A DNA stretch of 10,773 nucleotides. Origin: Deltaproteobacteria bacterium. Lineage in GTDB: Bacteria > Desulfobacterota_B > Binatia > Bin18. Of this stretch, positions 1 to 5,232 are shown one piece after another (position 1 is the first letter of the stretch; each line of letters starts with the position of its first letter). The DNA lies in assembly GCA_012271025.1 (NCBI GenBank), contig JAAXHF010000306.1, positions 1 through 10,773 on the forward strand, read 5' to 3'. The notes beneath the pieces were generated by a model. That model saw nothing but the letters and a program-made list of their open reading frames with translations. It was not told the DNA's origin and searched no databases. The position numbers and the translations under genes are program-made.

Positions 1-579
1 AACCGGTTTTTGAGACCGCTTCTAGTTGGGTTTGGAGCTGTTCTGGCTGTCGCGTTTCGACAAAGCGTTTGGGGTGAAGTTTCTTTGCATTGGATAGCTG
101 GGCTATGGATTAGCAGCGCGTTATTCCTCCAGTTTTATATGCGGGAGCACCTCGAAATCCAGCGCTTAGGAACCATTATACGAGAGGAAATTGCCACAGC
201 AGCTGGAGATGCGGCAGAGGTAGAACAAAAAAATGTCTTTCATTCGGAAACTCTCATAGGCGAAAAAGCCATAAATTTCAAAATGCATAGATATGATAGT
301 AAATTTAGACTTTTTACGCAGCCATATGACTATCAATTTAGCTGGATAGTTTTTCTCGGTTTACCCGGCGTGCTGACGTCAGACTGGTCTTATTCACTCT
401 CCATGACTACGTTCAGAGAGATATTTCTGTTCGATCTAGCCGCTATCGCATTCCTTCGATGCGGAACGCTTTTGCTAAGGCATGCCTGGCCGATATGGTA
501 TAGACTTCGACGAGATAGGGGCAAAGGAATTGCTCGCCACGCTGACACTGACGCTGCAAGAGGCGTTGGAGTTCGATGA
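1..579 (+). CDS. Membrane protein of unknown function, 5' partial, with altered C-terminus
   Basis: The frame is open from the first base (Asn-Arg-Phe precede a TTG at 10), so the gene may begin outside the window; TTG at 10 is only a possible start and has no visible ribosome binding site. Counting from that TTG, hydrophobic stretches at about residues 3-20, 28-43, 110-123 and 138-156 suggest four membrane segments, with a charged loop rich in Glu between the second and third. I recognise no family. The gene is AT-rich compared with the rest of the window (20 of 60 bases are G or C at 241-300), which suggests acquired DNA. The last 18 or so residues (from about 524) are read out of frame through a hicB tail, so the original C-terminus was probably lost at a recombination junction near 520. 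The function is unknown. Confidence 0.5.
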   Translation, partial: NRFLRPLLVGFGAVLAVAFRQSVWGEVSLHWIAGLWISSALFLQFYMREHLEIQRLGTIIREEIATAAGDAAEVEQKNVFHSETLIGEKAINFKMHRYDSKFRLFTQPYDYQFSWIVFLGLPGVLTSDWSYSLSMTTFREIFLFDLAAIAFLRCGTLLLRHAWPIWYRLRRDRGKGIARHADTDAARGVGVR

Positions 580-589
580 CGAAAAATGA
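524..589 (+). pseudogene. 3' remnant of a hicB antitoxin gene
   Basis: Read in the frame that ends at TGA 587-589, this stretch encodes KELLATLTLTLQEALEF followed by DDEK. The intact HicB further right (residues 34-50) reads EELLVTLKVTLQEALEF. At base level 524-574 matches 1683-1733 at 40 of 51 positions by hand alignment without gaps. The similarity begins abruptly: upstream in this frame (an ATG lies at 482) nothing resembles the HicB N-terminal fold. It is therefore a broken copy whose 5' part was replaced by the membrane-protein sequence. Its end overlaps the start of the orphan hicB at 576. Translation from the ATG at 482 (35 aa) is possible but would not give a whole HicB fold. Confidence 0.6.
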
Positions 590-737
590 GTTCACCGCCA
601 TTATTGAGCGGGACGGAGAATGGTATATCGCCTTCTGCCCTGAGATTCCTGAGGCCAACGGTCAGGGGAAAACCAAAGATGAAGCCCGAGAGAGTTTAGC
701 CGAGGCCATTGGGCTGATTCTTGAGGACCGATCTTAG
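576..737 (+). CDS. Orphan short HicB-like antitoxin (UPF0150 fold), probably C-terminally truncated
   Basis: A 53-residue protein begins MTKNEFTAIIERDGEWYIAF and continues with CPEIPEANGQGKTKDEARES and then LAEAIGLILEDRS. This is the classic HicB pattern: a beta-hairpin with W-Y at residues 16-17, CPEIP at 21-25, a G-Q-G turn at 29-31, then the helix EARESLAEAIGLILEDR. HicB proteins neutralise the HicA mRNA interferase by direct binding in the cytoplasm. From memory of the family, members of this type usually run about 15-20 residues beyond LEDR, so this copy seems to have lost its tail at the TAG 735-737. GGAG at 568-571 lies 4 bases before the ATG and can serve as a binding site. No HicA follows within the next 1000 bases, so it is an orphan antitoxin or a decaying TA locus. 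It could still cross-neutralise other HicA toxins. Confidence 0.7.
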   Translation: MTKNEFTAIIERDGEWYIAFCPEIPEANGQGKTKDEARESLAEAIGLILEDRS

Positions 738-796
738 AGTTTTAAGCTGGCTAACACACGAAACACAGTCGGATGCTGACCGCGAGAGGAAGCAAG

Positions 797-1000
797 ATGA
801 TCCAACCAGACGCGGTATATCGGAGAAGGCTTCTGGAAGAAGCCGAAAAAATTCCAGTCGAGTATCGTCCCTCTCTTTTGGACATAGTGCGCACCTTCAG
901 AGAGAGCGTCACATTGAAGACCGCCGAGGAGAGCTTTCGACAGGGATGGCAGGAGGCGCTGCGAGGCGAGACACAGCCAGCGGTAGACCTCTGGGGGTAG
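797..1000 (+). CDS. Small antitoxin-like hypothetical protein
   Basis: The start at 797 (67 aa) is preferred over the in-frame ATG at 773 because AGAGGA at 785-790 sits 6 bases before it. The protein is mostly helical and charged: an acidic helix (RRLLEEAEKIPVEYRPSLLD), then a segment with FRESVTLKTAEESFRQGWQE and a C-terminal stretch with the LRGET turn ending in DLWG. This resembles small proteins found beside toxin genes, where an N-terminal 'LPPE..LLEIV' helix precedes a toxin-binding tail, but I cannot name a family with certainty. No toxin gene follows; the next gene converges from the other strand and its stop lies one base beyond. From memory related proteins extend a few residues past the LW motif, so a small 3' loss is possible. 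It is likely a cytoplasmic antitoxin or solitary relic. Confidence 0.6.
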   Translation: MIQPDAVYRRRLLEEAEKIPVEYRPSLLDIVRTFRESVTLKTAEESFRQGWQEALRGETQPAVDLWG

Positions 1001-1001
1001 C

Positions 1002-1352
1002 TCACGAAAATCGCTCCCAGGCGGCCTGCCGACTCACACCTAGAGCTTTTCCGATTTGCGTCCAGGTGACGCCTCTCTTACGGAGGATGTGTACATGCTG
1101 CTTGAGGGTGGCTGCCACTGAACGAACGGTGGCAGCAGCCGGGCGTAGAGCGCGCAGGAGTTCGGCATCAGTGAGGGAATCCCAGCCCGGAAAGACTGGG
1201 CTTGCTCTGCCGTCCAGGATTTGGTTACACACCGCCACGCAGGCGTCGCAAATGTAGACTCCTGGCCCGCCAATGAGTTTGTTCACGGTCTCTGAATCCT
1301 TCTGGCAGAAGGAGCAGAAAAGAAGCGCTTCCTTTTTTGCACTTGCTGGCAT
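1002..1352 (-). CDS. ClpX-type C4 zinc-finger protein with C-terminal helix-turn-helix (putative regulator)
   Basis: A 116-residue protein. Residues 12-42 match the zinc-binding domain found at the N-terminus of the ClpX unfoldase: C13-x2-C16 and C35-x2-C38, with the [15 protein letters not shown] core; a fifth Cys lies at 42. No AAA+ ATPase domain follows, so it is not ClpX. A helical middle (about 59-92) leads to a C-terminal helix-turn-helix at 95-116 ([20 protein letters not shown]). This architecture is known from small stand-alone proteins in actinobacteria and others and suggests a DNA-binding regulator using the zinc finger for dimerisation or protein contact. GGGAGG a few bases before the ATG fixes the start. 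Its promoter lies within two palindromes just upstream (1376-1420), so autoregulation is plausible. It converges on the antitoxin-like gene to its left. Confidence 0.85.
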   Translation of the reverse strand: MPASAKKEALLFCSFCQKDSETVNKLIGGPGVYICDACVAVCNQILDGRASPVFPGWDSLTDAELLRALRPAAATVRSVAATLKQHVHILRKRGVTWTQIGKALGVSRQAAWERFS

Positions 1353-1375
1353 AGCGGCCTCCCTGAAGTTGGTGT

Positions 1376-1392
1376 GTCAAGGATATCTTGAC
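1376..1392. promoter_or_regulatory. Operator-like palindrome, copy 1
   Basis: GTCAAGGATATCTTGAC: 6-base arms (GTCAAG/CTTGAC) around a 5-base centre. It matches copy 2 at 15 of 17 positions, and the centres are 28 bp apart. It covers the predicted -10 region of the zinc-finger/HTH gene. The natural candidate ligand is the HTH protein itself, by proximity only. Confidence 0.6.
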
Positions 1393-1408
1393 GTTTGGAA
1401 ATTGTCAA
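1380..1408 (-). promoter_or_regulatory. Sigma-70-type promoter of the zinc-finger/HTH gene
   Basis: On the minus strand a perfect -35 TTGACA (1408-1403) is followed by a 17-base spacer and a -10 TATCCT (1385-1380, 4 of 6 consensus). The start point would fall near 1373, leaving about 20 bases of leader with the GGGAGG binding site before the ATG at 1352. The -35 overlaps the left arm of the right palindrome and the -10 overlaps the left palindrome, so a bound protein would block RNA polymerase. Confidence 0.6.
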
Positions 1409-1420
1409 GGTCATCTTGAC
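1404..1420. promoter_or_regulatory. Operator-like palindrome, copy 2
   Basis: GTCAAGGTCATCTTGAC: the arms extend to 7 bases (TGTCAAG/CTTGACA, 1403-1421). It covers the predicted -35 of the zinc-finger/HTH gene on the minus strand. The arms are built from -35-like TTGAC sequences on both strands. Two near-identical copies this close together are unlikely by chance. Confidence 0.6.
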
Positions 1421-1500
1421 ATAGGCCTGCTGCACCATGCTGGATTATGAGTCTTGAGGGAAAGAATATCGGGTTACACTCCACTGACTCGCCCTCTGGC

Positions 1501-1529
1501 TTGAAATGCTCAATTTTGCCGCATAGAAG
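1501..1529 (+). promoter_or_regulatory. Possible promoter of hicBA
   Basis: TTGAAA (1501-1506, 5 of 6 to the -35 consensus), a 17-base spacer and TAGAAG (1524-1529, 4 of 6 to the -10). The start would be near 1536, giving a leader of about 48 bases before the hicB ATG at 1584. The rest of 1421-1583 shows no gene or strong repeat. The call rests on consensus matching alone. Confidence 0.35.
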
Positions 1530-1583
1530 ACAATGAATGACACGGTTCGAGGATGGGGCAGCGCTCGTGACAAGGATGATGCC

Positions 1584-1796
1584 ATGAAGGAAACCTACAC
1601 AGCAGTCGTGAAGCAGTCGGGGCCGTGGTGGATCGGATGGATCGCGGAGATTCCTGGTGTTAATTGCCAAGAACGGACGAGAGAGGAACTGCTCGTTACA
1701 CTGAAAGTCACGCTGCAAGAAGCCTTAGAGTTCAACCGTCGTGAAGCGCTCGAAGCCGCTGGCGAAGAGTTTGAAGAAGCATCCATTGCCGTATGA
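1584..1796 (+). CDS. hicB: HicB family antitoxin
   Basis: A 70-residue antitoxin that should bind and inhibit the HicA RNase encoded directly downstream. It shows the partial RNase-H-like HicB fold: a strand TYTAVVKQ, a W-W-I-G-W-I strand pair at 15-20, AEIPGV at 21-26, then the helix REELLVTLKVTLQEALEF (33-50) and an acidic tail ending IAV. No separate DNA-binding domain (RHH or HTH) is present, so transcriptional autoregulation by this protein alone is doubtful. An in-frame ATG at 1533 exists, but the ATG at 1584 is preferred: AAGGA at 1572-1576 lies 7 bases upstream and the family fold begins there. Its stop overlaps the hicA start (ATGA), so the two are translationally coupled. Order is antitoxin first, the reverse of the classical hicAB order. 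Confidence 0.9.
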   Translation: MKETYTAVVKQSGPWWIGWIAEIPGVNCQERTREELLVTLKVTLQEALEFNRREALEAAGEEFEEASIAV

Positions 1797-1981
1797 AACG
1801 TGCGGAATTTCTTCGGCATCTCCGAAAGAATGGCTGCGAGCTGTTGCGAGAGGGCCGGCGGCATTCGTGGTGGCACAATCCTGAGCAGAATAGGCGCTCA
1901 GCGGTTCCGAGGCATACCGAGATTGACGACAATTTGGCTCGCAAAATTTGCAAAGACCTTGGAGTTCCCAACGTCAAGTGA
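1793..1981 (+). CDS. hicA: HicA family toxin (mRNA interferase)
   Basis: A 62-residue protein with the dsRBD-like HicA fold: KRAEFLRHLRKNGCELLREG (2-21), the RRHSWWHNP segment with the expected catalytic His at 24, then AVPRHTEIDDNLARKICKDL (37-56), the typical 'VPRH.EI...LARKI.KDLGV' C-terminal helix. HicA cleaves mRNA and arrests growth when HicB is lost. The ATG overlaps the hicB stop by four bases, so it is probably translated by coupling, with no strong binding site of its own. Length is normal and the His is kept, so the toxin is likely active. The 3' end overlaps the stop of the convergent phosphatase gene by 8 bp, and this is where the composition changes to the GC-rich right part. 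Confidence 0.9.
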   Translation: MKRAEFLRHLRKNGCELLREGRRHSWWHNPEQNRRSAVPRHTEIDDNLARKICKDLGVPNVK

Positions 1982-2615
1982 GTTCTGCCAAATGATGCCG
2001 GTCGTTCAGCGAGGCCAAGCGCCACAGCGAAAAGAGGCCGAATTGGCCGAAGACAATGGTGCTACGTGACGCCAGGTCGATCTTGAGGTGATGGATGTTG
2101 CCCAGGTCGAGGCCGAGCGCTGCACACAGAATCGTGGCAATCGTCATCGTATGACTCACCACCACCACCGAGCTGTCACACGCCTGCTCGCGCAGCCGAT
2201 CAACAACCGGCCAGGCCCGACTCTGCAAGGTTTCCAGGGTCTCGCCGCCTGGCGGCGGGGTGTGGGCCGGGTCTTGCCGCCAGCGGTGGAAGAATGCGGT
2301 GTGCTCGCCCAGCAGCTGCGCGCCGGTCAGGCCCTCAAGCTCGCCCTGATCCCACTCCCGCAGCGCGGCAACGGTTTCACAGCCCAGGCCGTGCGGCTCG
2401 GCAATCCGGCGCGCGGTTTCACGGGCGCGCTGCAAGGGGCTCGACAGAATCAGGCCGGGACGCTTGGCGGCAAAGGTGGCGGCGACCGCCTCGGCCTGGC
2501 TCAAGCCTTTTGGCGTCAGCGGAATATCGGTGACGCCCTGACAGCGCCCGTCACGGTTCCACTCGGTCTCGCCGTGACGGACCAGATGCACGCTCAGCGG
2601 ACCCTGGCTCGGCAT
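1974..2615 (-). CDS. Histidine phosphatase family protein (phosphoglycerate mutase-like)
   Basis: A 213-residue cytoplasmic phosphatase of the RHG branch. VRHGETEWN at 12-20 carries the phospho-accepting His14 with Arg13. SSPLQRARETA (58-68) gives Arg63, REWDQGELEG (86-95) gives the acid Glu87, and VVVVSHTMTIA gives His155. The layout fits GpmB/alpha-ribazole phosphatase-like enzymes; the substrate cannot be predicted, and broad phosphatase activity or action on a sugar phosphate or cofactor precursor are options. The ATG follows the stop of the CoA-transferase gene with no gap (TGA then ATG). An AAGG lies about 11 bases upstream inside that gene, so it is probably co-transcribed and translationally coupled. 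The last residues run into the hicA end (8-bp convergent overlap), so the natural C-terminus may have been altered by the insertion next door. Confidence 0.9.
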   Translation of the reverse strand: MPSQGPLSVHLVRHGETEWNRDGRCQGVTDIPLTPKGLSQAEAVAATFAAKRPGLILSSPLQRARETARRIAEPHGLGCETVAALREWDQGELEGLTGAQLLGEHTAFFHRWRQDPAHTPPPGGETLETLQSRAWPVVDRLREQACDSSVVVVSHTMTIATILCAALGLDLGNIHHLKIDLASRSTIVFGQFGLFSLWRLASLNDRHHLAELT

Positions 2616-3833
2616 TCAGTAAATGACCTTTTCCTCGGTCAGTTGGGCGATCTCCGACTCGCTCAGCCCCAGGATTTCTCCAAACACATAGGCGTTGTGC
2701 TGGCCCATGACCGGGGCGGGCCAGCGCAGCTCACCCGGCGTCTTGGACAGGTGAAACTGATGGCCCTCGTAGGGCGATGGTCCCATCTCCTTGTGGTCGA
2801 GATACTGGAACATGTTCCACGCGGCCAGGCGCGGGTCCTGGTGCAAATCCAGGCAGTTCTGGACCACCCCGGCCGGAACGCCGGCCTGCTGCAAGCGCTC
2901 CGCCGCAGCCTCGGCTTCCTGCTCGGCCGCCCAGGCGTCGAGCAACCCGTCGAGCGTATCGGCGTGGGCCAGACGCTCGGTCTGGGTGGCAAAGCGCGCC
3001 TCGTCGCCCCAGCCGGGCTTGCCCAGCACGTCGAGCAGGCCCTGCCACTGGGCGTCGGTGCTGACCGAGACGGCCAGCCAGCGGTCTTCGCCCTGACACT
3101 GGTACACCCCGTGCGGGGCGGCACGAACCGAGCGGTTGCCCTCGCGGTTCAGCACCCGACCGTTGACCCAGTAGTCGAGCAGCGCGGGCGACAAAAAATG
3201 GAGGGCGGCCTCGTACTGGGCCATGTCGATGTACTGACCCTTGCCGGTCCGACGCCGGTAGTCGAGCGCCGCCATGAGTGCGGTCGCGCCAAAACGGGGG
3301 GCGATGAAGTCGGTGTAGGCGCCGTAGGGCGGGGCCGGGTCACGGTCGGGCCAGCCCGAGATATGGTAGTAGCCGGTCAGCGAGGCCATCAGGTTGCCGA
3401 AGCCGGGGTACAGCGCGTGGGGGCCGGTCTGACCCTGCTGGCAGGTAGACAGCATGATCAGCTCGGGATTGATCTTGCGCAGGTTGTCATAATCCAGGCC
3501 CCAGTTGCGCATGGCCTTGGGGGTGAAGCTCTCCAGGACGACATCGGCCCAGGCAATCAGCTGCTTGGCCAGTTCCTGCGCCTTGGGCTTGCTGAGGTCG
3601 AGGGTAATGCCGTGCTTGCTGGTGTTGAAACTGGCAAAGAACTGGCTGCGGTCGAGGCCGGGTTGGCCGTCCGTCCAGGGCGGGGCCTGGCGCAGAATGT
3701 CGGGCCGGGCGTGGGACTCGACCCTGACGACCGTCGCCCCATGGTCGGCCAGGTATTTGGCGGTAATGGGGCCAACGCCGACCCAGGCGAAGTCGGCGAC
3801 TTTAATGCCTTCGAATGCGTAGCGGCGCTCCAT
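2616..3833 (-). CDS. CaiB/BaiF (class III) CoA-transferase, catalytic Asp present
   Basis: A 405-residue enzyme that would move CoA between an acyl-CoA donor and a carboxylic acid. The N-terminal Rossmann-like part has FEGIKVADFAWVGVGPITAK (7-26), ATVVRVES (33-40) and NTSKHGITLDLSKP (70-83). The catalytic Asp of formyl-CoA transferase (Asp169 in that enzyme) corresponds to Asp175 in GAYTDF, 22 residues before GKGQ (197-200), exactly the family spacing. The C-terminal part GQHNAYVFGEILGLSESEI is also typical. The frame stays open 55 codons further upstream, but ATG 3833-3831 is chosen because GAGGAG lies 7 bases before it and homology begins there; the longer form would overlap the preceding gene. 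It follows the other CoA-transferase after 25 bp and is probably in the same operon. The substrate is unknown. Confidence 0.93.
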   Translation of the reverse strand: MERRYAFEGIKVADFAWVGVGPITAKYLADHGATVVRVESHARPDILRQAPPWTDGQPGLDRSQFFASFNTSKHGITLDLSKPKAQELAKQLIAWADVVLESFTPKAMRNWGLDYDNLRKINPELIMLSTCQQGQTGPHALYPGFGNLMASLTGYYHISGWPDRDPAPPYGAYTDFIAPRFGATALMAALDYRRRTGKGQYIDMAQYEAALHFLSPALLDYWVNGRVLNREGNRSVRAAPHGVYQCQGEDRWLAVSVSTDAQWQGLLDVLGKPGWGDEARFATQTERLAHADTLDGLLDAWAAEQEAEAAAERLQQAGVPAGVVQNCLDLHQDPRLAAWNMFQYLDHKEMGPSPYEGHQFHLSKTPGELRWPAPVMGQHNAYVFGEILGLSESEIAQLTEEKVIY

Positions 3834-3858
3834 GCTGTGTCTCCTCACAAGCGGCGGC

Positions 3859-5136
3859 TCAGACGGCTCCGACTGTCCGCAGGGCGGCCAGCTTTTCCCG
3901 GCCATAGCCCAGCAGTTCGCCGTAGACCTCGGTATTGTGCTCCCCGATATGGGGGGCGCGGCCGGCGACCGCCAGCGGCGTGCGGCTGAGTTTGGCAAAC
4001 GGCCCCGGGTAGGGAATCGTCGCGCCCAGATCTTCGTGCTCGACCGGCACGAAGAATTCGCGGGCGGCCAGCTGCTCGCTGGCGGTGATGTCTTCCGCAG
4101 TGGCGACCGGGGCGAGCAGGATGCGCCGCTCCAGGGCGCCGGCGTAGATCTCGGCCTTGGTCAGGGTTTGCAGAAACGCGGTAATCGCCGCCTCAATCTC
4201 GTCAATCTCCTTTTGGACCTCGTCGCCCTTGGCGTTCATGAAGGTGGCCGGTCCCCACTGGGTCCAGTCTTTGTCGAGCATCCACTGCGGGGCCATGCCT
4301 TTTTCGTCCATCCAGCCGATAAATGCCTTGAGCGACGGGGTGAGAGGGCCGCCGGCGACCAGCAGCGTGATATAACCGTCCTTGCACGGAAAGACGAGGC
4401 GCTGCCGCATGCCCTCGGAGCCGGCAAACACGCCGTTGCGCTCGACCGAGTTGCCGTGCAGGATCGGAAACGCCTGCTCGTTCATCAGCGTCCAGACCAC
4501 GCAGGCCTGCATGTTGACCACCACGTGCTGGCCCTCGCCGCTTATCTCGCGCGGATAGTGGGCGGTCATGGAGCCGACCGCAGCTTCGGCGCTGGCGTGA
4601 AAATAGCTCTGTAACAGGTTGATGCGGGCCGGCCCGCGGTCTTGCTCGCCCATGATGGCCATGGCTCCGCCGGTTGCCCAGACGATCAGGTCGTCGGCCT
4701 GCTGGTCGCGTCCGGCTTCGGTATCGCCAAACGGGGTAATCGAGGTCAGGATGATGCGCGGGTTGCACTGCGACAGGGCCTCGTAGCCGAGACCCAGCTC
4801 GTCCAGATAGCCGACCGGAAAGGTCTCGATCACAAAGTCCGAGACCGCGACCAGATCGCGCAACACGACCCGTCCGTCGGCCTTTGTCAGGTCGAGGGTG
4901 ACGCCTTTTTTGCCGGCGTTATAGGCAAACCAGAACAGGCTTTTCTCGGGGTCCGCCTCGTCGTGGTAAAAGGGCGGCAGGCTCCGCGCCGCGTCGCCGC
5001 CCGGCGGCTCTATCTTAATCACCTCAGCGCCCATATCGGCAAACATTTTTCCGCACAGCATGCCCTTTTCGTCGCTCAGGTCGAGGACCCGGTAGCCGGC
5101 CATCAGCGCGCTGCGCGTTGGAGCGGATGTCGTCAT
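3859..5136 (-). CDS. CaiB/BaiF (class III) CoA-transferase family protein lacking the usual catalytic Asp
   Basis: A 425-residue family member: GYRVLDLSDEKGMLCGKMFA (14-33), ADMGAEVIKIEPPGGD (33-48), NAGKKGVTLDL (73-83) and GEGQHVVVNMQA (200-211), with a C-terminal IGEHNTEVYGELLGYGREKL. Counting back 22 residues from GEGQ, where family enzymes carry the catalytic Asp, there is Tyr178 in the sequence LLQSYFHASAEAA; no Asp lies nearby. As I recall it, other CaiB relatives share this 'Q.Y.HA.AEAA' pattern, so it is a clade feature and not a random mutation. It may be a non-catalytic partner of the adjacent CoA-transferase or use another residue, for example Glu184. The ATG at 5136 is supported by AAGGAG 8 bases upstream; an open extension to 5220 has no such support. 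Gap to the cyclase gene is 96 bp with no clear terminator, so one operon is likely. Confidence 0.9.
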   Translation of the reverse strand: MTTSAPTRSALMAGYRVLDLSDEKGMLCGKMFADMGAEVIKIEPPGGDAARSLPPFYHDEADPEKSLFWFAYNAGKKGVTLDLTKADGRVVLRDLVAVSDFVIETFPVGYLDELGLGYEALSQCNPRIILTSITPFGDTEAGRDQQADDLIVWATGGAMAIMGEQDRGPARINLLQSYFHASAEAAVGSMTAHYPREISGEGQHVVVNMQACVVWTLMNEQAFPILHGNSVERNGVFAGSEGMRQRLVFPCKDGYITLLVAGGPLTPSLKAFIGWMDEKGMAPQWMLDKDWTQWGPATFMNAKGDEVQKEIDEIEAAITAFLQTLTKAEIYAGALERRILLAPVATAEDITASEQLAAREFFVPVEHEDLGATIPYPGPFAKLSRTPLAVAGRAPHIGEHNTEVYGELLGYGREKLAALRTVGAV

Positions 5137-5232
5137 TGCGTGGCTCCTTGCGGGGTGTGGAATCGGCGCCGCAGTCCAGGCGCTGGGCGAACTGTATTGC
5201 TGAACCACGGTGCGAGTCAAGCGCGGGCGGCC

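Noticed and set aside
721..1257. Plus-strand 178-codon frame across the antitoxin-like gene and the zinc-finger gene
   Set aside because: Its product is Arg/Ser-rich without family features, and both overlapped genes have better starts and recognisable motifs.
1377..1718. Minus-strand frame with a CLLCGK motif, considered as a second zinc-finger gene
   Set aside because: It lies antisense to hicB and through the operator region, has no binding site before its start, and only an isolated C-x2-C without a second pair.
2088..3989. A 633-codon open frame on the plus strand opposite the phosphatase and a CoA-transferase
   Set aside because: The opposite strand encodes two clear families with intact motifs and good start sites. 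The plus-strand protein has no recognisable motif and is rich in Gly, Arg, Val and Leu, as expected for an antisense frame in GC-rich coding DNA.
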